Translations under genes and position numbers: made by a program
Source: Arthrobacter sp. EPSL27
GTDB taxonomy: Bacteria > Actinomycetota > Actinomycetes > Actinomycetales > Micrococcaceae
Assembly: GCF_001512305.1 (NCBI RefSeq)
Contig: NZ_LNUT01000005.1
Location: 1,399,774 to 1,463,773, forward strand
DNA: 64,000 nucleotides
Reading direction: 5' to 3'
The notes under the pieces: model-generated
What the model was told of the DNA's origin: nothing
Database searches by the model: none
The model's input: only the letters and a program-made list of their open reading frames with translations
Shown: piece by piece, positions 16,065 through 24,473 of the stretch
Layout of the letters: the number at the start of each line of letters is the position of its first letter
How positions within the stretch are numbered: the stretch's first letter is position 1

Positions 16065-16613
16065 ATGAGTACAGGCACGTTGGACCCCGAGGACGGGCCC
16101 GGGACCGGGAAGGGGACCCCGTCCAGAATGGCGTTAGGCCATTATGGTTTAAGGCTCTCCTACATCGCCGCTGTCATGGTGGGCGGAGGAGCGGGCGCGC
16201 TTTCTCGGTACGTTGTGGAGCAGGCGCTGCATGTCCCGTCCGGCTGGCCGGTCGCCACACTGGCCGTCAACCTGTCGGGGGCCTGGGCACTCGGGGTGCT
16301 GCTGGAGGCACTGCATCGGGGCGGACCGGACACCGGGACGCGGCGCGTCGTCCGGCTGGTGGCGGGGACGGGTTTCCTTGGTGCTTTCACCACGTACAGC
16401 ACGCTGGCTCTCGACATGACCCGGCTGATGGCACTCGGGAACGGCGCTGGCGTCGCTGTTTATTTGGCGGCAAGTCTATTCGGCGGCACCCTTGCCAGCT
16501 GGTCCGGAATCTGGTGCGGTGCAGCCTTCCATCAGCGGGCTCTCCAGCGCCGCTCCGTGACGGAGGCGCCGAACCCGGCAAGACGGCCCGATTTTGACGA
16601 GGAGGAACTGTGA
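16065..16613 (+). CDS. crcB: Fluoride channel subunit CrcB/Fluc, first copy
   Basis: A 182-residue four-helix membrane protein. VGGGAGALSRYVVE, NLSGAWALGVLLE and GTGFLGAFTTYSTLALD correspond to the conserved GGxxGAxxRY, N(x)xG and GFxGxxTTFSTF motifs that line the fluoride pore. It has an extra N-terminal tail of about 30 residues and a 30-residue acidic/basic C-terminal tail compared with most CrcB proteins. It starts at ATG 16065 after GGAGAAAGG. Its stop overlaps the start of a second, shorter copy, so the two probably make a heterodimeric fluoride exporter. Confidence 0.9.
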   Translation: MSTGTLDPEDGPGTGKGTPSRMALGHYGLRLSYIAAVMVGGGAGALSRYVVEQALHVPSGWPVATLAVNLSGAWALGVLLEALHRGGPDTGTRRVVRLVAGTGFLGAFTTYSTLALDMTRLMALGNGAGVAVYLAASLFGGTLASWSGIWCGAAFHQRALQRRSVTEAPNPARRPDFDEEEL

Positions 16614-16978
16614 CCGTACTCCTGATGATTCTTGCCGGGGCCGCCGGCGCCGCCGCAAGGTTCATTCTTGACAGTCTGGTGCGGCCAAAGTTCCTCACTC
16701 CCCTGCCCGTGTCCACCATGATCATCAATGTCAGCGGCTCGTTCCTGCTCGGCCTGCTAACAGGCGGGGTGCTGATGGACCGGGTGCCGGCTGAACTGCA
16801 GACGATTCTCGGCACGGGCTTCCTCGGCGCGTACACCACCTTCAGCACCGCCAACGTCGAAACCGTCCGTCTCATCCAAGCGAAGCAGGGCGGACTCGCC
16901 CTTATCAATGCACTTGGCACGCTGGTGTTGTCCGTGGCGGCTGCCTTGGCGGGCCTGATGACGGGCAGGATCCTTTGA
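16610..16978 (+). CDS. crcB: Fluoride channel subunit CrcB/Fluc, second copy
   Basis: A 122-residue CrcB of standard length. AGAAGAAARFILD, NVSGSFLLGLLTG and GTGFLGAYTTFSTANVE are the conserved pore motifs, closer to consensus than in the first copy. GTG 16610 overlaps the upstream TGA (GTGA), indicating translational coupling. Fluc channels are dual-topology dimers; paired genes usually encode oppositely inserted halves. No fluoride riboswitch is recognisable upstream of the pair. Confidence 0.92.
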   Translation: MTVLLMILAGAAGAAARFILDSLVRPKFLTPLPVSTMIINVSGSFLLGLLTGGVLMDRVPAELQTILGTGFLGAYTTFSTANVETVRLIQAKQGGLALINALGTLVLSVAAALAGLMTGRIL

Positions 16979-17031
16979 GGACCTGAGCTTGCACGGGCAG
17001 GCCTGGGGGCTTTCCCCGGGCGGCAAACTAG

Positions 17032-17049
17032 GTCCAAAGTCCTTAGTCC
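17032..17049. promoter_or_regulatory. Heptad-spaced GTCC direct repeats upstream of the formamidase operon
   Basis: GTCC occurs at 17032, 17039 and 17046, an exact 7-bp period, in the context GGTCCAAAGTCCTTAGTCC. It lies 120-140 bases before amiS. Heptad repeats are typical of NarL/LuxR-type response regulator sites. The assignment is tentative. Confidence 0.4.
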
Positions 17050-17170
17050 ATTGATAGGGCGCCAACTAGCCTAGGGGTGTCTTTCATCCTAGAATTCCGC
17101 GTTTTTCCCGCCCGCAGTTGGACGGGAAATTTCCTAATGCACGAGTTACTCATACGGCGATGGAGCTTAC

Positions 17171-17809
17171 ATGGGCAGCGTGGGTTTGCTTTACGTAGGG
17201 GCAGTCTTATTTATCAACGGCCTTATGTTGCTGGGCATTATCCCGGGCAAATCGGCCGCAATCCTGAATTTCCTGGTGGGCACCATGCAAGTGGTATTCC
17301 CCACCCTCATCATCCTGCAGTCCAATGGCGACCCTGCTGTCATCTTCGGCGCCGCCGGACTTTACCTCTTCGGTTTCACCTATCTGTATGTGGGCATACT
17401 GCAGATGACAGGGATCAGCGGTGAAGGCCTTGGATGGTTTTCACTGTTCGTCGCCGTCTGCGCAGTTGTCATCGGGTACCTCCAGTTCACCCTTACCGCC
17501 GACCCCGTTTTTGGCGTCATCTGGTGGGTGTGGGCTGTCCTCTGGACCCTGTTCTTCCTGCTCCTGGGGCTGAACAAGTCCTCCCTTACCAGGATGACGG
17601 GGTGGTTCACGGTGTTCATTAGCCACCTCACCGGCACGATTCCCGCGTTCCTCCTTCTCCTGGGCCGCTACGAAACCAACAACACGCTCGCGGCTTGGGT
17701 CGCGGCCCTTGCCGTCGCCTCCCTGGTGGGCGCCTACTTCCTGGGCCGCAAGTCGATGCGGAGCAGCGCAGAGCCCGGGCAGGCGGCGAGCGTCGCACCG
17801 GCCGCTTAA
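17171..17809 (+). CDS. amiS: AmiS/UreI-type amide (formamide/urea) channel
   Basis: A 212-residue integral membrane protein with about six helices. GLLYVGAVLFINGLMLLG at the start, LYLFGFTYLYVGI, and GWFSLFVAVCAVV are the conserved stretches of the AmiS/UreI family, which form pores for urea or short amides. It is followed by an FmdB zinc ribbon and formamidase, so formamide is the likely substrate. ATG 17171 has only a weak ribosome site (GGAGCTTAC). A perfect palindrome GGAAATTTCC lies upstream at 17125-17134 and could be part of the control region. Confidence 0.88.
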   Translation: MGSVGLLYVGAVLFINGLMLLGIIPGKSAAILNFLVGTMQVVFPTLIILQSNGDPAVIFGAAGLYLFGFTYLYVGILQMTGISGEGLGWFSLFVAVCAVVIGYLQFTLTADPVFGVIWWVWAVLWTLFFLLLGLNKSSLTRMTGWFTVFISHLTGTIPAFLLLLGRYETNNTLAAWVAALAVASLVGAYFLGRKSMRSSAEPGQAASVAPAA

Positions 17810-17839
17810 TCTCGCCGTCCGAACAAAGTCAGGAGCTTC

Positions 17840-18127
17840 ATGGCCATCTACGAGTACCGATGCCCCGAAAATTCACGCTTCGAAGCATCGCACCCGATCG
17901 GGGACGCCCCGGCCACCATGCCCTGCCCCTCCTGCGGGGAACCGTCGCGCCGACTGTTCACCGCACCGCACCTGTCCAAGACCGGATCGTCAGCCTTCCG
18001 GCTTATTGACTCCACCCATCGCAGTGCCGATCAGCCTGAGGTGGTGACCTCGCAGATCCCAGGCACCCCCAGGCGCGTCCAACAGTATTCATCCAACCCG
18101 CTACACCAGAAGCTGCCGCGTCCTTAA
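17840..18127 (+). CDS. fmdB: FmdB-family zinc ribbon protein
   Basis: A 95-residue protein. AIYEYRCPENSRFEASHPIGD...CPSCGEPSRRLFTAPHL is the FmdB putative regulatory domain with one CxxC knuckle (CPSC) near residue 36. The first knuckle is degenerate: only one cysteine appears (YRCPEN) where the family normally has CxxC. FmdB was first described beside amide-degrading enzymes, probably as a regulator or an assembly factor. It sits between the channel and the formamidase on the same strand, 30 and 36 bases from its neighbours. Confidence 0.85.
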   Translation: MAIYEYRCPENSRFEASHPIGDAPATMPCPSCGEPSRRLFTAPHLSKTGSSAFRLIDSTHRSADQPEVVTSQIPGTPRRVQQYSSNPLHQKLPRP

Positions 18128-18163
18128 CCGACCAGGAAACGGCGCCAGTAACAAGGAGATGAA

Positions 18164-19420
18164 ATGCCAGCGAAGATATTCAGCCTCGACTCGAGCAAGA
18201 AATTTGAGGACCAGGAAAAGATCGGGCACAACCGGTGGCATCCTGAGATTCCGCCCGTCGCGACAATTAAACCCGGAGATACCTTCCGGGTGGATTGCCG
18301 GGAATGGTTCGACGGGGCCATCGTTAACGACGATTCCGCCGAGGACATCCTCAACGCGCCGCTTTTGACCGTGCACAAACTGAGCGGACCCTTCGCCGTC
18401 GAAGGAGCCAAACCCGGGGACCTGCTGGTAGTCGACATTCTGGACGTCGGCCCGATTCCCCAGGAAGACTCCGGTCCTCTCGCTGGGCAAGGCTGGGGAT
18501 ATACCGGCATTTTCGCCACGAACAACGGTGGAGGCTTCCTCACCGAGCAGTTCCCTGACGCCTACAAAGCCATCTGGGATTTCACGGGGCAGACCGCAAC
18601 ATCCCGCCACGTACCCGGTGTCTCTTTCACGGGCCTGATCCACCCCGGGCTGATGGGCACGGCCCCCTCCGCTCAGCTCCTCGCCAAATGGAACAAACGC
18701 GAAGGAGACCTGATCGCGACGAATCCGAACAGGGTACCCCCGCTGGCGCTGCCTCCCGAGGCCGCGCATGCAGTCCTCGGCCACCTTCCCTCCTCGGACT
18801 TTGACCGGGTGGCGGCGGAAGCGGCCAGGACCGCACCTCCGCGTGAGAACGGCGGTAACCAGGACATCAAGAACATGTCCAAGGGCACCCGCATTTTCTA
18901 TCCCGTGTTCGTGGACGGAGCCAATCTCTCCATGGGAGACCTCCACTTCTCGCAGGGCGATGGAGAGATCACGTTCTGCGGTGCCATCGAGATGGGCGGA
19001 TTCATCGACCTCAGGGTGGAGATCATTAAGGGCGGCATGGAAACCTACGGGGTCAGTGAGAACGCCATCTTCATGCCCGGTAACGTCGACCCTCAGTTCA
19101 GTGAGTGGCTGGCATTCTCCGGCACGTCCGTAACCCTTGACGGCGAGCAGCGCTACCTCGACTCGCATCTTTCCTACCAGCGGGCCTGCCTCCACGCCAT
19201 CGATTACCTCAGCAAGTTCGGCTACAGCAAGGAGCAGGCCTACATCATCCTGGGTGCAGTCCCCATCGAAGGACGCCTGTCCGGCGTGGTGGACATCCCG
19301 AATTCCTGTTCCACGGTCTACATTCCGACGGCTGTCTTCGACTTCGACGTCCGGCCGTCCGCGGCGGGCCCCCATCAGATAGATCCAGGCATCGGGGTGC
19401 CCATGGCAAGAAACAGGTAG
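18164..19420 (+). CDS. fmdA: Formamidase
   Basis: A 418-residue cytoplasmic enzyme of the FmdA/AmdA acetamidase-formamidase family, which hydrolyses formamide to formate and ammonia. Typical segments are HNRWHPEIPP, GDTFRVDCREWFDG, VHKLSGPFAVEGAKPGD (metal-site strand), SFTGLIHPGLMGTAPS, GDLHFSQGDGEITFCGA and AYIILGAVPIEGR. The length and the start MPAKIFSLDSSKKFEDQ match the family. ATG 18164 is preceded by AAGGAGATG. It is the last gene of the amiS-fmdB-fmdA nitrogen-scavenging unit and ends just before a strong terminator. Confidence 0.93.
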   Translation: MPAKIFSLDSSKKFEDQEKIGHNRWHPEIPPVATIKPGDTFRVDCREWFDGAIVNDDSAEDILNAPLLTVHKLSGPFAVEGAKPGDLLVVDILDVGPIPQEDSGPLAGQGWGYTGIFATNNGGGFLTEQFPDAYKAIWDFTGQTATSRHVPGVSFTGLIHPGLMGTAPSAQLLAKWNKREGDLIATNPNRVPPLALPPEAAHAVLGHLPSSDFDRVAAEAARTAPPRENGGNQDIKNMSKGTRIFYPVFVDGANLSMGDLHFSQGDGEITFCGAIEMGGFIDLRVEIIKGGMETYGVSENAIFMPGNVDPQFSEWLAFSGTSVTLDGEQRYLDSHLSYQRACLHAIDYLSKFGYSKEQAYIILGAVPIEGRLSGVVDIPNSCSTVYIPTAVFDFDVRPSAAGPHQIDPGIGVPMARNR

Positions 19421-19434
19421 GCCAACCTGTCACC

Positions 19435-19481
19435 GCAGGCAGCGGCCCGTCCAGCCCAAGGCTGGACGGGCCGCTGCCTGC
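19435..19481. terminator. Strong bidirectional terminator, 22-bp perfect stem
   Basis: Arms 19435-19456 and 19460-19481 are exact reverse complements (22 bp, beginning GCAGGCAGCGG) with a CAA loop, followed by TCTTTT. It lies between the convergent fmdA and yceI genes, so it can stop transcription from both sides. Confidence 0.9.
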
Positions 19482-19489
19482 TCTTTTAG

Positions 19490-20035
19490 CTACGCCTGCT
19501 TCACCATGGCGGCGTCGACGTTGATCTTGACCTTGTCGCTGACCAGCAGCCCGCCGGCTTCGAGGGCGGCGTTCCATGTCAGGCCAAATTCCTTGCGGCT
19601 GATCTCGGCCTCCGCGCTGAACCCGGCGCGGGTGGCACCGAACGGGTCCACCGCGACGCCGGTGAACTCGACCTCGAGGTCCACCGGCTTGGTGACTCCG
19701 CGGATGGTGAGGTCGCCCGCAAGCACGTAGTCCTCGCCGTCTCCCCGGATGCCCGTGGCACGGAAGGTCATCTCCGGAAACTTCTCGACGTCGAAGAAGT
19801 CCGCCCCGCGGACGTGGGCGTCGCGGTTGGCGTCGCCGGAGTCAAAGCTGGCAGTCTTGACGCTGGCATGCAGGCTGGACTCGGCCAGGGAATTGCCGAC
19901 GTGGGCCTCCGCCGTGGCCTCGTTGAAGCGGCCGCGGACCTTGCTGATGCCTGCATGGCGGACGCTGAAGCCGATCTCGCTGTGGGACATGTCCAGCGTC
20001 CAGACGCCTGGGGTCAAACCTTCGGGCAGAGTCAC
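19490..20035 (-). CDS. YceI-family protein
   Basis: A 181-residue lipocalin-like protein of the YceI family: WTLDMSHSEIGFSVRHAGISKVRGRF (with a pause) at the start, RDAHVRGADFFDVEKFPEMTFRAT, LAGDLTIRGVTKPVDLEVEF and EAEISRKEFGLTWNAALEAGG. The fold binds long isoprenoids or amphiphiles. No signal peptide is present, so it should be cytoplasmic. GTG 20035 is the best start (VTLPEGLTPG), preceded by GGAG on the minus strand; longer in-frame starts have no homology. Confidence 0.88.
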   Translation of the reverse strand: MTLPEGLTPGVWTLDMSHSEIGFSVRHAGISKVRGRFNEATAEAHVGNSLAESSLHASVKTASFDSGDANRDAHVRGADFFDVEKFPEMTFRATGIRGDGEDYVLAGDLTIRGVTKPVDLEVEFTGVAVDPFGATRAGFSAEAEISRKEFGLTWNAALEAGGLLVSDKVKINVDAAMVKQA

Positions 20036-20190
20036 AACGGTCTCCTTCGCGTGGATGGCGGACCGGGCCCGCCGGGTCTTTCGGGGCACTCCCCCAAGGA
20101 GCCATGCTAGCCACGCCCGCCCGGTCCGGCTAGGGTTCCCGGCGTCCGGCGGCGGCAGCACCCCGCCGTCGGGAGGAACCGCCGGCCGGG

Positions 20191-21228
20191 TTACGGCCGC
20201 GCCGCCGGCGCCCAGCCGATGGCCGGGGCGATGTGCCGGACCACGGTGCCCAGCAGCTTGGCGTTGAAGTCGACCCCCAGCTGGTTGGGGACGGTGAGCA
20301 GCAGGGTGTCGGCGGCCTGGACGGCCGCGTCCGCGGCGAGGTCCGCGGCGATGGCGTCCGGTGCGCCGACGTAGCTGCGGCCGAAGCGCGCCACCAGCCC
20401 GTCGATCACCCCCACCTGGTCGCGTTTTTCCCGCAACGCGCTGAGGCCGAAGAACCGCCGGTCCTCGTCGTCCACGATCGGCAGGACGCTGCGGCTGACC
20501 GAGACGCGCGGCTGGTGCTGGTGACCGGCGTCGGCCCACGCCTGCCGGAACATGCTGATCTGCTCGGCCTGGAGCTGGTCGAAGGGCACGCCGGTGTCTT
20601 CGGTGAGCAGCGTGGAACTCATCAGGTTCATGCCCTGTTCCGCGGTCCAGACGGCGGTGGCCCGGGATCCGGCGCCCCACCAGATCCGCTCGCCAAGGCC
20701 CGGTGAATGCGGCTGGACGGGCAGCAGCCCGGACCCGCCGCCCGCGTAGCGCGGCTCCGCCTCCGCCATTCCGGCGCCCGAGATGGCGCGGCGGAACACG
20801 GCGGTGTGCCGCCGGGCCATGTCCGCGGCGGTTTCCCCGTCGGCCGGCACGTGGCCGAACGCGGCGGCGCCGTCGCGGGCGGGTTCGGGTGAACCCCGGC
20901 TGATCCCGAGCTGCAGCCGCCCGCCGCTGATCAGGTCCGTCGCGGCGGCTTCCTCGGCCATGTAGAGAGGGTTTTCGTAGCGCATGTCGATCACGCCGGT
21001 TCCCATTTCGATCCGGCTGGTCCGGGCGGCAACGGCGGCCAGCAGCGGGAACGGGGAGGCCTGCTGCCGGGCGAAGTGGTGCACGCGGAAGAACGCGCCG
21101 TCCACGCCCAGCTCCTCGGCGGCGACGGCCAGTTCGATGCCCTGCAGCAGGGCGTCGCGGGCAGTCCGGGTGCGGGAGCCCTCCCCGGGGCCCCAGTGCC
21201 CGAAGGACAAAAATCCGATGCGCTTCAT
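20191..21228 (-). CDS. LLM-class flavin-dependent oxidoreductase
   Basis: A 345-residue luciferase-like monooxygenase. IGFLSFGHWGPGEGSRTRTARDAL opens the TIM barrel (written in parts), with DGAFFRVHHFARQQASPFPLLAAVAARTSRIEMGTGVIDMRYENPLYMAEEAA showing the HH...RI.lG.gV.....P...AEe pattern of FMN/F420 enzymes. It carries an internal Gly-rich loop near residue 165. These enzymes oxidise alkanes, sulfonates or heterocycles; the substrate is not inferable. It starts at ATG 21228, upstream of trpF on the opposite end of a 72-base gap. Confidence 0.82.
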   Translation of the reverse strand: MKRIGFLSFGHWGPGEGSRTRTARDALLQGIELAVAAEELGVDGAFFRVHHFARQQASPFPLLAAVAARTSRIEMGTGVIDMRYENPLYMAEEAAATDLISGGRLQLGISRGSPEPARDGAAAFGHVPADGETAADMARRHTAVFRRAISGAGMAEAEPRYAGGGSGLLPVQPHSPGLGERIWWGAGSRATAVWTAEQGMNLMSSTLLTEDTGVPFDQLQAEQISMFRQAWADAGHQHQPRVSVSRSVLPIVDDEDRRFFGLSALREKRDQVGVIDGLVARFGRSYVGAPDAIAADLAADAAVQAADTLLLTVPNQLGVDFNAKLLGTVVRHIAPAIGWAPAARP

Positions 21229-21300
21229 GTCAGGGCCAACACCCTAAGCCGCGGCGGCATTCCGGCGGTCAGGAAGCAGAAGCGCTCAGCGCGTCGCAGG

Positions 21301-21912
21301 TCAGCCTTCCGCCGCCGGGTTCTTGGCCGCCGCCACGAAGTCCCGGATCTTGGCCAGGTCCTTCACCCCGCGGGAGGACTCGACGCCGGAGGAGACGTCC
21401 ACGCCCCAGGCGCCGGCCTGCGCGGCGGCGCCCGCGACGTTGGCCGGATCGAGGCCCCCGGCCAGGAGCCAGGTGCGCCCAACCAGCCCCTTGGCACGGA
21501 CCGAGGCGTAGTCCCAGGCCTCGCCGGAGCCGGGAACGGCGGCGTCGATCAGGAGCAGGTCCTCACCCCAGTCCGCGAACGCCTCCGGCGCGGCGGACAT
21601 GGTGACGGCCCGGATCAGCCGCAGCCCGGCGTCGTGCACAGTGCGCACATCCGCCGGCGTCCGGTCGCCGTGGAGCTGCACCCAACCCAGCCCGGCCTCG
21701 CGGGTCAGTTCGACGGCGTCCGCCGCGGCCTCGTGCCGGAAGACGCCGACGGCGGGAAGACCGGCCGGGACGTACGCCAGGAGTTCCCGTGCCTGCGCCG
21801 CCGTCACCTCGCGAGGGCTGCTGGTCAGGACGAACCCGACGGCGTCCGCCCCGGCGTCCGCCGCGGCCCGGACCGACTCCGGGGTGCTGAGCCCGCATAC
21901 CTTGACGAACAT
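21301..21912 (-). CDS. trpF: Phosphoribosylanthranilate isomerase TrpF
   Basis: A 203-residue TIM barrel enzyme that isomerises N-(5-phosphoribosyl)anthranilate in tryptophan synthesis. The N-terminal MFVKVCGLS holds the catalytic cysteine, GFVLTSSPREVT and VQLHGDRTP match family strands, IDAAVPGSGEAWDY carries the catalytic aspartate, and LLAGGLDPANV with GVDVSSGVESSRGVKD forms the phosphate site. ATG 21912 has a GGAG site 6 bases away; a longer frame to 22296 has no homology. It is separated from other trp genes, as is common in actinobacteria. Confidence 0.93.
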   Translation of the reverse strand: MFVKVCGLSTPESVRAAADAGADAVGFVLTSSPREVTAAQARELLAYVPAGLPAVGVFRHEAAADAVELTREAGLGWVQLHGDRTPADVRTVHDAGLRLIRAVTMSAAPEAFADWGEDLLLIDAAVPGSGEAWDYASVRAKGLVGRTWLLAGGLDPANVAGAAAQAGAWGVDVSSGVESSRGVKDLAKIRDFVAAAKNPAAEG

Positions 21913-22096
21913 CCCGCTCCTTCTGCTGTGGTGGCTGTTGGTGTCTCCGTCGTTTCTGCCTTCGACGGTAGCAAGGAGTCCGGCGTGCCGGCGCCCTGCC
22001 GGCCCGCCGGGGTGACATATGACGCCCATGTTCGCGCGGGACATGGGCGCAACGTCGCACCTCGGCGCCGCCGGGCCCGGCGGATAGGGTGGGGGC

Positions 22097-22684
22097 ATGG
22101 AGATCATCCGCTTTGCCGACCTGAAGGCCCAACCCTGGCGCAACGGCGGCGGGGTGACCCGCGAGGTGGCCGTGCACCCCGGCTCCGCCTCCCCGCAGGC
22201 CGGGACGGACGGCGGCTGGGACTGGCGGGTGAGCATCGCCGAGGTGTCCAAGGCCGGCGACTTCTCGGCGTACCCCGGAATGGACCGCGTCCTCACCGTG
22301 GTGGAGGGCGAGCTGCTGCTGCTGACCGTCGACGGCGTCGAGCACCCGCTCGAAAAGTACCGCCCCTACCGGTTCTCCGGCGACGCCGCTGCCGCCGGAG
22401 CGCTGCCCACCGGCAACATCCGGGACCTCAACGTCATCACCCGCACCGGCGTGTTCAAGGGGTACACCTCCATCATCGAACTCTCCAAGAAGCGGGCGCA
22501 CCCGGTGTTCGAGGGACAGCTGGGGATCCTGCTGCAGGGCCAGGCAACCGCGGGCACCGGCGGCGACGAGCAGCCGACGGCACTGGAGCGCTATGACGCC
22601 GTCGTAGGTTCCGACGCCGGCACCCCGGAGATCCTGGGCCGCGGCTTCCTGGCCGTCGTGTCGATCGACCCCGTCGGGGACTAG
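22097..22684 (+). CDS. hutD: HutD/Ves family protein
   Basis: A 195-residue cupin-like protein. LKAQPWRNGGGVTREVAVHP, DWRVSIAEVSKAGDFSAYPGMDRVLTVVEG and GNIRDLNVITRTG are the conserved blocks of HutD, found in histidine-utilisation loci and as the cold protein Ves. Its biochemical role is uncertain (a proposed governor of hut expression by formylated intermediates). No other hut gene is nearby. TAGGGT (22085-22090) ends 6 bases before the ATG, so it may be leaderless. Its end overlaps the potC stop by 4 bases in convergent orientation. Confidence 0.85.
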   Translation: MEIIRFADLKAQPWRNGGGVTREVAVHPGSASPQAGTDGGWDWRVSIAEVSKAGDFSAYPGMDRVLTVVEGELLLLTVDGVEHPLEKYRPYRFSGDAAAAGALPTGNIRDLNVITRTGVFKGYTSIIELSKKRAHPVFEGQLGILLQGQATAGTGGDEQPTALERYDAVVGSDAGTPEILGRGFLAVVSIDPVGD

Positions 22685-23508
22685 CCTTCAGTCGCCTTCA
22701 CCCGGGTGGCGCCGATGCCCACCGAATCCTGGGACAGGCGCTGGGCCAGCCAGATCGGCACAATGGACACCACGATCAGGACGACGGCGACCACGTTGAC
22801 CACCGGCGCCTGGTTGGGCCGGAAGAGGTTCTGCAGGATCCAGATCGGCAGGGTGGTGTCCCCGGCGCCGATGGTGAAAGTGGTCACGATGATCTCGTCG
22901 AAGCTCAGCGCGAAGGCCAGCAGGCCGCCGGCCAGGAGTGCTGAGCGCAGCTGCGGGAACGTGACCAGCCGGAACGTGGTGAACACGCCGGCGCCCAGGT
23001 CCGCCGAGGCCTCCTCCAGCCCGCCGTGCATCCGGCGCAGCCGCGCAATGACGTTGTTGAACACGGTGACCATGCAGAACGTGGCATGGGCGATCACCAC
23101 GGTCCACATGCTCAGCGAGACCCCAAGGATGGTGGTGAACATGTTGTTCAGCGCGATGCCGGTCACGATGCCGGGCAGTGCGATGGGCAGGATCACCAGC
23201 AGGCTGATGACGTCCCGGCCGAAGAACTTGTAGCGCAGCAGGGCGAGCGCCAGGAGTGTCCCCAGCACCAGGGAGATGAGGGTCGAGACCGCCGCCACCC
23301 AGAGCGAGGACACCACGGCCTCGCGGACGCCGGGTGAATCGAAGGCCCGCCCCCACCATTCCAGGGTGAACCCCTTCGGCGGCCAGCCGAAGGTCCGGTC
23401 CGCGTTGAAGGAGTTCACCACCACCAGCAGCAGCGGCAGGTAGATGAACAGGAACACCAGTGCGGTGATGACGCCGAGAACCACTTTGGCGCTGCGGGAA
23501 AGTCTCAT
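22681..23508 (-). CDS. potC: Polyamine-type ABC transporter permease PotC
   Basis: A 275-residue permease with six membrane segments. IYLPLLLVVVNSFNADR near residue 22 and the EAA loop LEEASADLGAGVFTTFRLVTFP (shown in part) are characteristic of PotC/YdcV permeases. ATG 23508 follows the potB stop by 34 bases. It is the last gene of a potABCD-like set ordered A, D, B, C on the minus strand. The substrate is probably putrescine or spermidine, judged from family resemblance only. Confidence 0.88.
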   Translation of the reverse strand: MRLSRSAKVVLGVITALVFLFIYLPLLLVVVNSFNADRTFGWPPKGFTLEWWGRAFDSPGVREAVVSSLWVAAVSTLISLVLGTLLALALLRYKFFGRDVISLLVILPIALPGIVTGIALNNMFTTILGVSLSMWTVVIAHATFCMVTVFNNVIARLRRMHGGLEEASADLGAGVFTTFRLVTFPQLRSALLAGGLLAFALSFDEIIVTTFTIGAGDTTLPIWILQNLFRPNQAPVVNVVAVVLIVVSIVPIWLAQRLSQDSVGIGATRVKATEG

Positions 23509-23542
23509 GGTGCTCCTGCCGCCTGATCGGTGCTGACAGTCT

Positions 23543-24472
23543 TCACAGGCTGTTGAGGGCGCCGGAGCGCCGGACGATGAATAGGTAGAGCATGATGATC
23601 ACGATCGGGACCAGCGAGACGGCCGCCGCGAAGGGCAGGTTGTTCGCGGCCCCGACGTTCGCGTAGACCACTGTGCCGAGCATCTGCGTGGTGCCGCCGA
23701 CGATCTGGGCCGTGATGTAGTCGCCCAGCGAGAGCGAGAACGTGAAGATGGTTCCGGCAATGATGGAAGGGACCAGCAGCGGGAACATCACCAGGCGCAT
23801 GGTGGCCAGCGGCTTCGCGCCCAGGTCCCCGGAGGCCTCCAGCAGCGAATCGGGAACCCGCTCGAACCCCGCGTAGATCGGCAGGATCATAAACGGCAGC
23901 CAGATGTAGGCCAGCGTCAGGATCACGGCGGTTTCGCCGTACCCCGGCGACTCCAGCCCCACCGGTGTCCCCAGCCACTCCAGCAGGCCGCCGTCGGCGA
24001 GCACGTTCCGCCAGGCGTAGGCCTTCACCAGGTAGCTGGCCCACAGCGGCATCAGCACGGCCACCACCAGCAGCTTCTGCCAGCGGGGGCTGGCCACCTT
24101 GGCGATGAAGAACGCCATGGGCAGCGCCAGGACCAGGTCGATCAGGGTCACGGCGATCGCGATCCACAGCGTGCGCAGGGTGATCCGCTGGTAGACCGGG
24201 TCGGTCAGGACCGTCACCACGTTCTCGGTGGTCCATTCCGTGGACACCTTGCCGGTGAAGGTGTCCACGGTCCAGAACGCGGTGACCAGCAGGGCCGCCA
24301 GGGCGGCGATGTAGACGAGCACCAGCCAGCCGGCGGGGGCGGTGACCAGCCCCGCCAGCCGCAGGTTCGGCGAGCGGTGCAGCAGCGCCGAGAACCTGCG
24401 GGCCTTGGGCCGGGGCACGGCGGCAGCCGCCGGGGCCGGGCCGGGGGCCGGGTGCCGCGTCTGGAGGGTCAT
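23543..24472 (-). CDS. potB: Polyamine-type ABC transporter permease PotB
   Basis: A 309-residue permease. A long N-terminal cytoplasmic tail (about 45 residues, Pro/Ala-rich) precedes the first helix, then LALPMAFFIAKVASPRW, LMPLWASYLVKAYAWRNVL, and the EAA loop LLEASGDLGAKPLATMRLVMFP. ATG 24472 lies one base from the potD TGA (24474-24476), so translation is likely coupled; the frame is open further but overlaps potD. It pairs with PotC in the membrane channel. Confidence 0.88.
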   Translation of the reverse strand: MTLQTRHPAPGPAPAAAAVPRPKARRFSALLHRSPNLRLAGLVTAPAGWLVLVYIAALAALLVTAFWTVDTFTGKVSTEWTTENVVTVLTDPVYQRITLRTLWIAIAVTLIDLVLALPMAFFIAKVASPRWQKLLVVAVLMPLWASYLVKAYAWRNVLADGGLLEWLGTPVGLESPGYGETAVILTLAYIWLPFMILPIYAGFERVPDSLLEASGDLGAKPLATMRLVMFPLLVPSIIAGTIFTFSLSLGDYITAQIVGGTTQMLGTVVYANVGAANNLPFAAAVSLVPIVIIMLYLFIVRRSGALNSL

Positions 24473-24473
24473 G

